Shown here: positions 40,866-52,000 of the stretch, piece after piece
Numbering within the stretch: the stretch's first letter is position 1
Layout: each line of letters starts with the position of its first letter
DNA from: Lentibacillus juripiscarius JCM 12147
GTDB lineage: Bacteria; Bacillota; Bacilli; Bacillales_D; Amphibacillaceae
Assembly: GCA_001311805.1 (NCBI GenBank)
Contig: BBCA01000011.1
Span: 1 to 64,000 of the forward strand
Direction of reading: 5' to 3'
Length of the DNA: 64,000 nt
Notes under the pieces: generated by a model
The model's input: the letters and a program-made list of their open reading frames with translations, nothing else
Databases searched by the model: none
Told to the model about the DNA's origin: nothing
Position numbers and translations under genes: made by a program

Positions 40866-41396
40866 ATGACTAAAACGAAAGCAAGCGAACAAGATGTCAG
40901 TTTTCGTAAGCCGACGAAAGATGATGGAGCAGAAGTTTGGGAGCTGATAAAGGAGACTGGCGTTCTCGATTTGAACTCATCCTACAGCTATCTTATGTGG
41001 TGCGAAATATTTTCGGAGACATCTGTCGTGGTGGAAAGGGAAGAAGCAATTGTTGGATTCATCTCAGGATTTATCCATCCTGATCAGCCTGATACGCTTT
41101 TTATCTGGCAGGTGGCTGTCAGTGAATCAGAACGCGGCAATGGGCTGGCAACGAGAATGCTGTACCATTTGCTGAAGCGTGAAGGCTGTGAAGATGTCGA
41201 TTCTGTGGAAGCAACGGTTTCTCCGTCAAATACGGCATCACAAAATCTGTTTATCGGACTTGCGAAGAAAATGCTGACAAAGTGTGTTATTCATGACTAT
41301 TTTACATCAGGTGACTTTCCCCGAGAAGGTCATGAAGATGAGCTATTGTTTAAGATTGGACCAATTCAAAAAGAAAAAATCTTAGTGGAAGGGTGA
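40866..41396 (+). CDS. ectA: Diaminobutyrate acetyltransferase
   Basis: First committed acetylation in ectoine synthesis (DABA to N-gamma-acetyl-DABA). 176 residues from ATG 40866. Family features: FRKPTKDDGAEVWELIKETG, LDLNSSYSYLMWCEIFSETS, GNT-type loop VSESERGNGLATRMLYHLL and ATVSPSNTASQNLF. The best SD lies 28 nt upstream, so the true start could be earlier if a base is missing. First gene of ectABC. Confidence 0.95.
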   Translation: MTKTKASEQDVSFRKPTKDDGAEVWELIKETGVLDLNSSYSYLMWCEIFSETSVVVEREEAIVGFISGFIHPDQPDTLFIWQVAVSESERGNGLATRMLYHLLKREGCEDVDSVEATVSPSNTASQNLFIGLAKKMLTKCVIHDYFTSGDFPREGHEDELLFKIGPIQKEKILVEG

Positions 41397-41432
41397 CATT
41401 TTGACGACAACAGTACTAAATGATCACGAAAA

Positions 41433-42680
41433 ATGAAAACCTTTGAAGAACTGGAATCAGCCGTAAGAAGTTATAGCCGGGGCTGGCCGGCCGTATTCGA
41501 AAGGGCTAAAGGATATAAGATCTGGGATACCGAGGGAAATGAATATATTGATTTCTTTGCAGGTGCCGGTGCCCTGAACTACGGCCACAATGATGAAACC
41601 ATGCAGGAAAAAATGATTGAATATATCCGGCATGATGGCATCATACACAGTCTTGATATGGGGACAACGACACGGGGAGCGTTTCTTGAAAGCTTCAGGG
41701 ATGTCATCCTTACGCCGCGCAATCTTGATTATAAAGTGATGTTTCCTGGACCAACCGGAACGAATTCGGTGGAAAGTGCCTTGAAAATCGCCCGGAAAGT
41801 GACCGGGCGTGATACCGTCATCAGTTTTACCAACGCATTTCATGGTATGACCATTGGCTCCCTTTCTGTGACAGGGAATTCCTTTAAACGGCACGGTGCA
41901 GGTGTTCCGCTTCATCATTCGGTTTCCATGCCATTTGATGATTATATGGAGGGGCACGATACTATTGCTTATCTGGAAAGGTTTCTCGAGGACAGCGGAA
42001 GCGGTGTAGCACTGCCGGCGGCTATCATTCTGGAAACAGTTCAGGGTGAGGGCGGCATCAATGCGGCAGGAATGGATTGGTTGAAAAAAGTAGCTAATCT
42101 CTGCAAGCGCTGGGATATTCTGCTAATCGTCGATGACGTCCAGGCAGGCTGCGGCAGAACTGGTACATTCTTCAGCTTTGAACCAGCAGAAATTGAACCG
42201 GATATTGTCTGCCTTTCCAAATCCATCGGTGGTATTGGTTTACCAATGGCCATTACATTGATCAAACCGGAATATGACCAATGGGGGCCTGGCGAGCATA
42301 ACGGGACATTCCGCGGAAATAACCTCGCTTTCCTTGCAGCACAAGAGGCATTGACCCATTGGGAAACCGATGAATTCAGTGAAGAAATCCAGGAAAAGGG
42401 CAAGTTCCTGCGCGATACAATTAATCGCCTGATAAAAACATACCCAGGCCTTGATGCTCAAGCCCGCGGCAGAGGTCTGATGCAAGGGATAGCAATGGGC
42501 AAACCCGAACTGGCTGATGAGATTTGCGCGGAGGCGTTCCAACGAGGGCTGATTGTGGAAACATCCGGTCCAAAAGATGAGGTTGTCAAATTTCTCCCAC
42601 CGCTAAATATAGATAAAGAAGGACTCGAGAAGGGGCTTAATATACTGGAAGACAGCATAAAAACCGTTCTTGGCCAATAG
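41433..42680 (+). CDS. ectB: Diaminobutyrate-2-oxoglutarate transaminase
   Basis: Makes DABA from aspartate semialdehyde. Intact, 415 residues. EctB-typical start [23 protein letters not shown] Lys in [37 protein letters not shown] at 41401 just upstream opens a short peptide that runs out of frame, so the start may extend by about 11 residues if a base is missing. Class III aminotransferase fold. Confidence 0.96.
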   Translation: MKTFEELESAVRSYSRGWPAVFERAKGYKIWDTEGNEYIDFFAGAGALNYGHNDETMQEKMIEYIRHDGIIHSLDMGTTTRGAFLESFRDVILTPRNLDYKVMFPGPTGTNSVESALKIARKVTGRDTVISFTNAFHGMTIGSLSVTGNSFKRHGAGVPLHHSVSMPFDDYMEGHDTIAYLERFLEDSGSGVALPAAIILETVQGEGGINAAGMDWLKKVANLCKRWDILLIVDDVQAGCGRTGTFFSFEPAEIEPDIVCLSKSIGGIGLPMAITLIKPEYDQWGPGEHNGTFRGNNLAFLAAQEALTHWETDEFSEEIQEKGKFLRDTINRLIKTYPGLDAQARGRGLMQGIAMGKPELADEICAEAFQRGLIVETSGPKDEVVKFLPPLNIDKEGLEKGLNILEDSIKTVLGQ

Positions 42681-42716
42681 ATTGGTAATAAAACGCGAGA
42701 GCAGAGGTGTTGGAAA

Positions 42717-43103
42717 ATGATTGTAAAATCACTTGAAGATCTAGTCGGAACAGAAGACGAAACTTCCGGGGAAACCTGGTCGAGCCGGCGATTCATCCTT
42801 AAAAAAAGACGGCGTTGGCTTCAGCATGAATGACACGATTATTAAGGCAGGAACGGAAAATTATTTCTGGTATAAAAACCATATTGAAGCAGTTATTGCA
42901 TTGAAGGCGAAGGCACGATCGAAAAAGTCGAAACCGGCGATGTGTATGACATTAAACCGGGCACGATGTATCTTTTGGATGAACATGATAAACATGTCCT
43001 TCGTGCAAAATCGCAAATGCGTATGGTATGTGTTTTCAATCCGCCCCTTGTCGGAACCGAAACACATAATGAAGAAGGCTATTACCCGCTGTTGACAGAA
43101 TAG
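42717..43103 (+). CDS. ectC: L-ectoine synthase (frameshifted)
   Basis: Cupin that closes N-acetyl-DABA to ectoine, about 128 residues. MIVKSLEDLVGTEDETSGET at ATG 42717; breaks near 42785 and 42900; across them GVGFSMNDTIIKAGTENYFW, YKNHIEAVIA, EKVETGDVYDIKPGTMYLLD and FNPPLVGTETHNEEGYYPLL. Iron-binding cupin motifs are present. Terminator follows. No ectD is seen. Confidence 0.94.
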
Positions 43104-43113
43104 AAGCAGCGCC

Positions 43114-43148
43114 CCCCGAATGATGACTTAGTCGTCATTCGGGTTTTT
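43114..43148 (+). terminator. Terminator after ectABC
   Basis: CCCGAATGATGAC pairs with GTCGTCATTCGGG, then TTTTT. Confidence 0.9.
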
Positions 43149-43245
43149 GTGAGTTAAACAGCGGCAATGTCAAACTGCCCTGGCTCCATACCCGCGGCCA
43201 GTCCGATTTGCTTGCCGCAAGCGAATATGTCAAGATGAAATTAGA

Positions 43246-43285
43246 AATGCGTGTTCAAAAAGGAGGACTTGTTGAACAACCTCCA
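43246..43285 (+). repeat. Element A remnant, ends only, copy 2
   Basis: TGCGTGTTCAAAAAGGAGGA joins directly to CTTGTTGAACAACCTCCAG, again the two termini without interior. Lies between ectC and the quinone oxidoreductase. Confidence 0.75.
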
Positions 43286-43315
43286 GAAATAAACTCCAGA
43301 TAGGGGGACGAGAAA

Positions 43316-44306
43316 ATGAAAGGCGTTATTGTAAAAGAACCAGGCGGACCGGACCAGTTGAAAATGACCGAACTGCCCAAACCGGAAGCAGGAAAGGACG
43401 ATTTGCTGATCAAGGTGAACATGGCCGCCGTTAATCGTACAGATATCGTCAGCCGCGAAGGAAAGGCAGGCTATGCATCCAATCCCATTCTGGGGGTCGA
43501 GGTAGCTGGCACAGTTGTTGAAGCAAACGGCGCTCATTCTTTTCAAGTAGGTGATCGTGTGATGGGGCTTGTGAATGGAGGCGGTTATGCCGAATACGCC
43601 GTCATGCCCGCAAGCCGTGCGATGAAAATCCCTGAATCCCTGTCATTTTCGGAAGGAGCAGCCATCCCGGAAGTGTTCCTGACTGCCTATCAGACATTAT
43701 TTTGGATTGGCAACCTAAAGGAAGACGATACTGTCCTGATTCATGCCGGTGCCAGTGGTGTAGGAACTGCTGCTATCCAGCTGGCCAAACAAAACAACCG
43801 GAGCAAAAGTAATTGCTACCGCGGGAACAGAACGAAAGCTTCGATTTTGCGCTGAGCTTGGAGCTGACGTTACCATTAATTATAAAGAACAGCCGTTTGA
43901 CAAAGCGGTACTGGAAGCAACGGACAACCAAGGAGCTGATCTGATTCTTGATTTCATCGGTGCTTCTTATTGGGACAAGAACCTTACAAGCATCAATACG
44001 GATGGCCGCTGGGTCCTGATTGGTATATTGGGTGGGAGCGAACTGGAATCCATTGACTTAATGACAATCATGTCCAAGCGCATCCAGCTGACAGGAACCC
44101 TGCTCACACCAAGGAGCGACGCTTATAAGGCTGAATTGAGCAAGGAATTTATCGAAAAAGTGACACCTTATTTCGAACAGGGCAGCGTACGCCCGGTACT
44201 GGACAGTACATTTCCGGCTGAACAAGCGGATGAAGCCCATATCCACATGGAAGAAAACCGGAACATCGGAAAAATTATTTTGAACATGGATTCAGATGAC
44301 AGTTAA
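43316..44306 (+). CDS. NAD(P)H:quinone oxidoreductase, zinc-independent MDR family (one frameshift)
   Basis: About 330 residues. MKGVIVKEPGGPDQLKMTEL at ATG 43316. GroES-like N domain: GVEVAGTVVEANGAHSFQVG; nucleotide fold VLIHAGASGVGTAAIQLAKQ; break near 43795; then VIATAGTERKLRFCAELGAD and LDFIGASYWDKNLTSI. PIG3/QOR-type. Reduces quinones or enones with NADPH; substrate unknown. Terminator at 44323. Confidence 0.88.
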
Positions 44307-44322
44307 ATCGGAAGAAAAAAAT

Positions 44323-44359
44323 CGTGCCACCTTAAAATTTGGGGTGGCGCAGTTTTTTA
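44323..44359 (+). terminator. Terminator after the quinone oxidoreductase
   Basis: GTGCCACCTT pairs with GGGGTGGCGC, then TTTTTT. Confidence 0.75.
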
Positions 44360-44378
44360 TTTGAATCACGAACAACGT

Positions 44379-44406
44379 TTGACATCCTGTTCGGTTGTGG
44401 TATAAT
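44379..44406 (+). promoter_or_regulatory. Strong sigma-A promoter before the WYL-like gene
   Basis: TTGACA at 44379-44384, TATAAT at 44401-44406, 16-bp spacer. Confidence 0.75.
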
Positions 44407-44439
44407 GCAAACAAACGTTCCGCTGGAGGGCTGGCTGTC

Positions 44440-44658
44440 ATGGATAAATTGCTTTTTAAGGCATTGCAGACAAGAAAGAAACTTGAAATGATTTACCTTA
44501 AGGCCGATAATAGAACAAGCTACCGTGTTATTCGTGTGCTTGGCATTCATGAAGATCGGGTGAGGGCATACTGTTTCACACGGCAGGAGGTAAGAACGTT
44601 CAAAAAAGACAACATATTATCAATCGGACCAGTCCGGACAGGAAGAATGGGGGCATAA
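44440..44658 (+). CDS. Small WYL-like protein
   Basis: Intact 72 residues. MDKLLFKALQTRKKLEMIYL, YRVIRVLGIHEDRVRAYCFT, QEVRTFKKDNILSIGPVRT. This matches a short Bacillaceae protein resembling half a WYL domain, without DNA-binding part. Possibly binds a nucleotide or RNA, by analogy only. Confidence 0.7.
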   Translation: MDKLLFKALQTRKKLEMIYLKADNRTSYRVIRVLGIHEDRVRAYCFTRQEVRTFKKDNILSIGPVRTGRMGA

Positions 44659-44661
44659 GGA

Positions 44662-44877
44662 ATGCTTGCAAATAACCAGACAGCAGTAAATTGGACCAAG
44701 GAAATGCAGCAGGAACACGTTGAAAAACTAAAAGAAACTTTGTATGAATACGAGGAAAGAACAAAGTCATCGCAAAATAATGGATGTGTGCCTGGACTGG
44801 CTGCCCAAATGGCTCTTCCAGGCCGATACATAGAAACACTTACGGTAAGACAGACTATCCGTGTGGAGGTGTTTCTA
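44662..44877 (+). CDS. Hypothetical small protein between WYL-like gene and sspO
   Basis: From ATG 44662: MLANNQTAVNWTKEMQQEHV, EKLKETLYEYEERTKSSQNN, then GCVPGLAAQMALPGRYIETL. The frame runs without stop into sspO, so the true end is hidden, probably by a frame error. Helical and charged N-terminal half. Not recognised. Confidence 0.4.
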
Positions 44878-45026
44878 ATGGGCAAAAGAAGAAAAAATGA
44901 TACTGGCATTAGTGATGAACAAGCAGTTAGAAAAGACTTGTCCAGAGAATTTGATCATGAATTTGCAAACGAACCACTAACTGAAAACGAACGGCAAAAC
45001 AATAAAAAAACGAAAAACGGCAATAA
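44878..45026 (+). CDS. sspO: Small acid-soluble spore protein O (one frameshift)
   Basis: About 49 residues. GTGGAGGTG precedes ATG 44878. MGKRRKNDTGISDEQAVRKD, then EFANEPLTENERQNNKKT. The conserved end KKTKKRQ and stop TAA at 45024-45026 are recovered if one A is added in the A run near 45015; otherwise the frame reads through into the dispersed repeat. Made in the forespore in relatives. The 330-bp element begins 12 bp after the stop. Confidence 0.75.
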
Positions 45027-45037
45027 CAGCCATAAAG

Positions 45038-45367
45038 GGCTGGGACATAACGAAAATCTTCAGCATGAAAGCCGAATGATGACTGGAGTATTTTCCTATG
45101 ATGTTGGGGTGAGTTTTAACCACCGCTGCAGAAAAATACTTCGCTTTCCGGGGGCGGCTGATGAGCCTCCTCGTGCTGGCGCACTGCGGGGTCTCATCTA
45201 GGCCTCTGCTCCCCCAGGAGTCTCCGTATTTTTCCTTCGCTAGTTTAGGTGGTGGAGTGGAAACCCATTATTTTAAAAAAGAAAACCCGATATAGTTTGA
45301 TCATCTACGGGAAAAATGTTGAATCATCGTTCGGATATTTCGTTGCTTAAATACTTTTGTCCCAGCC
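45038..45367. repeat. Dispersed ~330-bp repeat, copy 2
   Basis: Ends are perfect 10-bp inverted repeats: GGCTGGGACA at 45038-45047 and TGTCCCAGCC at 45358-45367. It is an inverted copy of 4688-5020. Non-coding, element-like. Confidence 0.88.
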
Positions 45368-45397
45368 TCCTGAAAATATCATAAGGGTGATCACTTG

Positions 45398-46056
45398 ATG
45401 AATGTCCGAATGGAAATAACGTATCAGACACCCAAAGGGACGGAAACAGCTTTTACCTCTGACGAAATGCGTGCTCCAAAAGCGTTATTAATAGCCGAGG
45501 ATTTGCAAAAACAGGCCGGGTCAGCGATATCCAATTTGTGGACAATCATGATAACAGCTGGAACATGAAAGAATTGTCCAGACAAATGGAGGAAATCCAG
45601 ACAGAGCCACATAATATCACCGTCTACTTTGACGGCGGGTATGATCTGAAAACACGGACTTCCGGGTTGGGGTGTGCTATTTATTATGAACAGAATGAAA
45701 AAGCCTACCGTCTCCGGAAAAATGCACGTGTGGAGGAACTTGAATCCAATAATGAGGCCGAGTACGCTGCCTGTCATCTGGCATTGCAAGAGCTGGAGTA
45801 TTTAGATGTCCATCATTTGCCGGTTACCATTACAGGTGATTCCCTCGTCGTCATCATGCAGTTGAAAGGGGAATGGCCATGCTATGAGCCTCAATTATCA
45901 AGGTGGGCTGATCGGATTGATAACCTGATTAGCCGTATGGGTATCGACCCGGAATTCAATCTCGTGTCCCGGAAAAAGAATAAAGAAGCAGATCACCTGG
46001 CTTCCCAGGCGCTGCAAGACATTGAGATTACAAGCACAACGGAACAATCCAACTAA
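45398..46056 (+). CDS. RNase H-like protein, YpeP family (one frameshift)
   Basis: About 219 residues. AAGGGTGAT precedes ATG 45398; N-terminal MNVRMEITYQTPKGTETAFT; break near 45510 (A run). The RNase H fold has DGGYDLKTRTSGLGCAIYYE, ELESNNEAEYAACHLALQEL, ITGDSLVVIMQLKGEW and KKNKEADHLASQAL: the acidic D-E-D-D type residues are in place. Likely cleaves RNA in RNA-DNA hybrids, or is an inactive relative. Confidence 0.85.
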
Positions 46057-46101
46057 AAGCCGGGGATACGGATATGAATGCACACCGCATTCCCGGCTGT
46101 C

Positions 46102-47023
46102 TCATATAAAGTCGTCTTGTGAATCAACAAAAGCGATCCGGTTATGCATGACGCGGCGAGCTTCTAACCACGCCGCTTTGGCTGTGCCATACAATATCCA
46201 TGGAGAGGGAAGGTCAAATGGATGATTGGATGGCAGCGAGTCTGCTTCCTCTTTGGTTAAGTCCATCCAAATGTAGGTATCCCCATCAGTCTGCCGCGAG
46301 AATTCCCGGTAATCGTCTTCCACTGTTTCCCATAAACCATTTGTTCTGTGATATCACTCCATGGATAAATGGCGTGCAAATAATGATGCTTTTTTGGTCC
46401 GGCTTTGTGATCAGAAACGTTTTTGCCTCATTTTCATAAAATGACCACTCTTTCAGATCCTGTTCCTGAAACAACGCCTCCGAAGCCGGAAAAGGGTAAT
46501 AGCATTCATACGGAAATATCGCCCCCGGCTGTACATAATGCTTATGGACGAACTCCTTTTTGCGGCTCAGTTCTGTCACTCGTTTCCATGGGCGGGCCCC
46601 CGATTGGAGCATGGATGCATCCTTCGTAACAGCTGTATGCAGTGCCGTGTAAGGAGTCAGTCCGATTTTTTTCAGGATGCGTCGGGCCGGCAAATTGTGT
46701 TCCTCCGTGTTCGCACCTACCCACTCGATACCGTTTAGCTGAAAAGCTTCATGCATGATATATTCCAGCAATGCCGTCGAAAATCCATTACCATTGTAAC
46801 GACGGTCACTTCTTAAGCGTCCAAGCATCGCATAACGCTCTTTATAAATGGAAAAACCGGCCATACTCACCATGCGGCCATTGTAAAATAAACCATACAG
46901 CCGGTTGTCTCCCGTCACAAGCCTGTCAAATACTCGTTTAACGTAATCCTCTTCCAAGCCAGTGTGCATCGCTTCCAAGAGAGGGTAGTCATATTTGTCA
47001 AGAATGCGAATGGTTTCTGTCAT
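46102..47023 (-). CDS. GNAT family acetyltransferase (one frameshift)
   Basis: About 306 residues. AAGGAAGGG precedes ATG 47023. GNAT core: LGRLRSDRRYNGNGFSTALL and GANTEEHNLPARRILKKIGL. Break near 46330, then YREFSRQTDGDTYIWMDLTK and the end AFVDSQDDFI. The C-terminal 130 residues are an extra domain. Substrate unknown. Confidence 0.8.
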
Positions 47024-47158
47024 GTATATCGGACCCTTCCTTAAAAATTGTGCTTTTCAAGTTTTCTTAGTGTCTTCGTCTTCATTATAATGTTGCAATC
47101 TTACGAAGGGCAATCAAATGCACAGGTGTGGTACGCGAAAGTGCCCGTTATCGTTTGG

Positions 47159-47491
47159 TATCAACCTGTTTGAGCCAGAAATCAACCGGTATGCGGGAAT
47201 ATCAACCGATTGCTGGTAGAAATCAACCGTTGACTGGGAACAATCGACCGGAATGTGCCAGAATCAACCGTCGTCGGGCAAGTATCAACCGGAAAGAGCC
47301 GAATATCAACCGGAATGCACCGTATATCAACCAGATGCCGCCAAATATCAACCGGTAATAGCCAAATATCAACCGGTGCTTCAGATATCAACCGGTAAAC
47401 GCCAAGTATCGACCGGAATGCAGCGAATATCAACCAGACACCAGCAACTATCAACCGGTCGAAGCCAAATATCAACCCGCCACCAAAACAT
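47159..47491. repeat. Tandem array, about 16 units of ~21 bp
   Basis: The core TATCAACCGG recurs every 19-21 bp, mostly 21, with a variable 11-bp remainder. Units are contiguous, so this is not a CRISPR. Read as protein, the units give heptads such as YQPVIAK or INRNAPY, and PVDIWLL on the other strand, but no start, ribosome site or full-length frame supports translation. It lies between divergent genes. Confidence 0.9.
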
Positions 47492-47852
47492 TATCCCGTT
47501 GCCCCCCTGACTCATCTGCCCGAACCTGAATAGCTTCAACCGATAGAGCACACTTTTTTGCAACTATATGCGATTATAGATATAAACCTAGCTACCTGTA
47601 TAATCGATCGCTTCCAAATGAAAAGTGTTACACCACAGAAAATTTATGTAAAAATACCCGCTCTCAGCATGCACCAGTGAATCCCCCAACGCTGGCACGC
47701 CTGGTATCCAGCGGTTGGCCACACAAGAATCAGGACGGATGCATAATAGATCGAACGACTTTTTATCTATTAATTTAGTCCACGCTAGCACGCAAAATAT
47801 ATTATAATAGAAATAGAAGGTAGTAACGGAAACTGGAAAGGAGAATTTTCCT
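47492..47852. other. Intergenic region before sbcD
   Basis: A near-perfect hairpin CCAACGCTGG / CCAGCGGTTGG lies near 47689-47717 without T run. TATAAT at about 47810 may be the sbcD -10. No gene seen. Confidence 0.4.
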
Positions 47853-49051
47853 ATGAAACTATTTCATACGGCGGACTGGCATTTGGGTAAGCTCGTGCAG
47901 GGTGTGTACATGACAGAGGATCAGCGATATGTGCTGGAGCAGTTCATACGCGCTGTGGAAGAAGAGAAGCCGGATGCGGTAATCATTGCCGGGGATCTGT
48001 ATGACCGGGCAGTGCCGCCGACGGAAGCGGTGCATTTGCTTGATGAGGTGCTGGACAGGATTGTGCTTGGTCTGAATACGCCTGTTCTGGCGGTGGCGGG
48101 GAACCATGACAGTCCGGGCCGCCTGAATTTTGGCAGCAGTATTATGAAGGAGAACGGCTTTCATATTGTTGGTAATTTACGCAAAGAGATGGAGCCTGTC
48201 GTACTTCACGACGAACACGGGCCGGTTCAGTTTCATCTTGTCCCGTACTGTGATCCGAGTGTCGTCCGCAATGAACTGGAAGATGAGACGATTCGGACGC
48301 ACAATGATGCTGCGGAAAAAATTGCAGAAACCATTCACCAACAAATGGACCCGGACAGCCGTCATGTTTATGTCGGTCATGCGTTTGTTACGCCATTTGG
48401 CGAGGAAAAAGAGAATACGAGTGATTCGGAACGGCCGCTTTCAATTGGAGGAGCGGAGTACGTCGATGCCCAGCATTTTCCCGGTTTCATTATACAGCAC
48501 TCGGGCATTTGCACCGGGCGCATTATGTCAGCAATGAAACAGTTCGCTACTCCGGTTCGATTATGAAGTACTCCATATCAGAGGAAAATCATCACAAAGG
48601 CTTTCACATCGTGGAACTGGATGCCGATGGTAACGTGTCCATTGAGAAGCGTGGGCTGACACCGGCGCGAGATATCCGAACGGTTGAAGCGACAATGGAG
48701 GAATTGCTGATGCATCCGGTAAGCGAGGATTATGTGTTTGTCCGGCTCCTGGACGAGACCCCTGTGTTATCACCAATGGAGCGGATCCGCTCGGTTTATC
48801 CGAACGCCATGCATGTGGAACGGAAACATTTTGCCCCGTCCGCACGTGCCGATAGCACCGGATCCAACCAACGGACAGACCGCAGCAGCATGAGTGACCT
48901 CGACCTTTTTAAAGCGTTCTACAAAGAAGTGAAGGGAACCGATGCTACAGCAGAAACCGAGGCGATTTTCAAGGACGTGCTTGAAAATCTATTAAAAGGT
49001 AAGCCAGAGACACCCGCGGCCAGTAAGGAAAAGACATCCATAACCAACTGA
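47853..49051 (+). CDS. sbcD: Exonuclease subunit SbcD (one frameshift)
   Basis: Mre11-family nuclease, about 399 residues, partner of SbcC in cleaving DNA hairpins and ends. AAAGGAG precedes ATG 47853. Metal motifs: HTADWHLGK, IIAGDLYDRA, AVAGNHDSPG, GHAFVTPFG, and across a break near 48490 YTALGHLHRAH. Long acidic C-terminal tail. sbcC follows after 27 bp. Confidence 0.95.
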
Positions 49052-49078
49052 CTGTTTGCAGAAAGGGGAGAGTACCAA

Positions 49079-52000
49079 TTGAAACCACGGAAACTGACAA
49101 TGACTGCATTCGGGCCTTACAAACGGACGGAAACGATCGACTTTGCCGAGCTTGATACAAATAATCTGTTCGTCATTGCTGGCAATACAGGCGCGGGTAA
49201 AACGACTATTTTTGACGGGATATGTTTTGCCTTGTACGGGAGTGCCAGTGGGTCTGACCGGGAAGACCATCGGATGCTGCGCAGTGATTTTGCTGATGAT
49301 GATACCCATACTTCCGTCGAATTGGAGTTTGAGCTGAAAGGGCGGACGTACCGAATTCTTCGCCAATTAGGCCATGTCAAACAAGGAAACAAAACGAAAA
49401 CCGGCGAGCGGTACGAGTTTTACGAAAAAGTGGGCGGCAAAGAAATCCCATGTGTCGATCGGCAAATGGTTTCAGAGATTAATAAAAAGCTTGAAGCCAT
49501 TCTTGGCCTCACGCAGGATCAGTTCAAGCAAATTGTCATGCTTCCCCAAGGAGAGTTCCGGAAACTATTAACCTCGGAAACGGAAAATAAAGAAGCAATT
49601 TTGCGGCGAATTTTTAAAACCGAGCCGTACAAGCATTTGAATGAACTGCTGAAACAGAAGAAAGACAACGTCCAGCAGCAGTTTATGCAGGAAAAACAAA
49701 TGCACGATCATTACATTCAGGCAATCTCCAAGACACTTCCGGAGCGTGAAGAATCCCAGCTGTTCAAGGTTCTCTCCGAGGAGTACAATAATACGAACCA
49801 GGTAATAGCCGGACTTGATGAGGAGATTCAATTTTATGTCGATCAAATTGTGGTCGATCAGAAAAAATATGAAGAGGCCTATGCCGCGCATGGCAAAAAA
49901 CAGACAGAGTACCATCAGGCCAAGGTGCTGAACGACCGTTTCCAGGAATTGGAGCAGAAAGAAAAACAGCTGCACGAACTGCAGGAACAAATCCCGGCGT
50001 ATACGGAGAAAAAACGCCAACTGGAGGCAGCTGAGCGCGCAGCAGGCATCGAAGTCTATGAAAAGCAAGCTGCTGAATGGCGCCAGGAAGAACAGGATAA
50101 AGTCCGTGCCTATCATAATGCAGAAGCAGCAAGTAAAAAGAAGGAAACAAGTCTTGAGCATGCTCAGTCTGTCTATCAGCAGGAAGAACAAAACCAGCAA
50201 AAGCGGGAAGACACTAGCAGAAAACTTGACCGGCTGCGCGAATATCTCCCGACCGTGAAAGATATCGCAGAACGTGAGCGGCAACTGGAAAAACTAAAAA
50301 GCAGACCACACAAGTGGCCGCCGATCTGGAAAAAAGAAAAACACGTGGAAAGAAAAAATAGTGAGGCAGATTCCCTGCAAAAACAGATTAATGATATGGA
50401 TGAGGCCGTCAGCCAATTGTTCGAGAAGAAGGAAAAGCTGAACGGCATGCGTGAGCAGGTAAAGGTCCTGATGAAATATCTCGACCTCAAAGAAAAGCAG
50501 AGCCGCCTCAGCCAGGAGCTCCAGACAAAGGAACAGGCTTTTTACGACATGAAACGCACCTATGATGAAGCCGAACAGAGCTGGATGCAAAATCAGGCTG
50601 GTGTTTTGGCAACTCACTTGCATAATGGTGAGCCATGCCCGGTGTGCGGCAGTCAAGAACACCCGGCCAAAGCAGATCATAAAAGCAGTGAGGTAACGAA
50701 AGACCGTCTGGAGGCGCTGAAAAAAGAACTGGACGAAAAAAGACCGGCATTATCGGGAAGCGGCAACGAATCAAAAATCCAATACATCCCAACTGGAGGA
50801 AGTGCAGGAAGAACTGAGGCAACACCAGATTCAAGCTGCGGATGCTGCATCCTTGAAGGAAGATTTATCCAAAAGAGGAAAACAGCTGAGTGATGAAGTG
50901 GAAGCACTGAAACAGCAACGGGAAAAACTGACCAAAGCGAAAGAAGCCCATGCGAAAGCAACCGAAGAAGGAAAACAACTGGAAGCGGATAAGGAAAAAT
51001 TGGAAAAAGCCTATCATGAACAAAATGCAGCCTATGAAAAAGCAAAAGCTGTCTACGATGAACGGCTGCGCAATATCCCGGAAGAAATGCGCGTTCTAAC
51101 TGAATTAGAGCGGCAAATCAAAGAAACGTCTGACTATAAAGAGAAGCTCGAAAAGGCCTGGGAAAACGCACAGCAAAAGTACCAACAGGCAAAAGACGAA
51201 CAGACGAAGGCAACTGCCAACCTTGCTAACAGCAAAAAACAATTGGAAGATACACAGCAGAAACGGGAAAATGCAGAGACGTCGTTTAAGGAAGCGCTCG
51301 ACCAGGCTCAATTTACGTCCGAGAAAACCTATCAGGAAGCCAAAATGGCCCCATCCGAACGGGAAAAACAGAAAGAACACATTCAGCAATTTAATGAAAA
51401 ACGTGCAGCACTCGAACAAGCCGTCGCTGACCTAAAGAAACAGCTGAAAGACAGCACCAAAGCTGATTTAATCACTATAGAAACGGAGCTTAAGCAGCTG
51501 CAGGAAGCTTATGAAGCGGCACTAAAACAATTAAACTTGTCGAAAAACTACTATGAGGAAGCAACCGATTTGCGCATGAATATTCTGGAGGCGAGCGAGA
51601 AATTTGCTGCCAAGGAAAAAGAATTGGCGGCAATTGCTGATTTGCATAACGTACTTCGGGGACAGAACAACTCAAAAATTTCATTTGAACGTTATTTGCA
51701 GATTGAATATCTCGAGCGGATTATCGAAGCAGCCAACGGACGACTGAAAGAGTTGTCCAATGGTCAGTTTACCTCATGCGCAGCGACCGACAGGAATCCC
51801 ACGGCAAACAAAGCGGGCTGGCACTTGATGTCCATGACGCCTATACCGGCCAGACAAGGGATGTCAAAACACTGTCAGGCGGGGAGAAATTCAACGCGTC
51901 TCTTTGTCTTGCATTAGGCATGTCCGATGTCATCCAGAGCTTCCAGGGAAATATCGCAATCGAGACGATGTTTATCGATGAAGGATTCGGATCATTGGAT

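Noticed and set aside
44662..45201. 179-codon ORF covering sspO and repeat
   Set aside because: The second half is repeat sequence; sspO has its own ribosome site and a stop restored by one added A.
47159..47491. CRISPR array
   Set aside because: Units are contiguous ~21 bp with a short core; no 25-40-bp repeats and unique spacers, no cas genes nearby.
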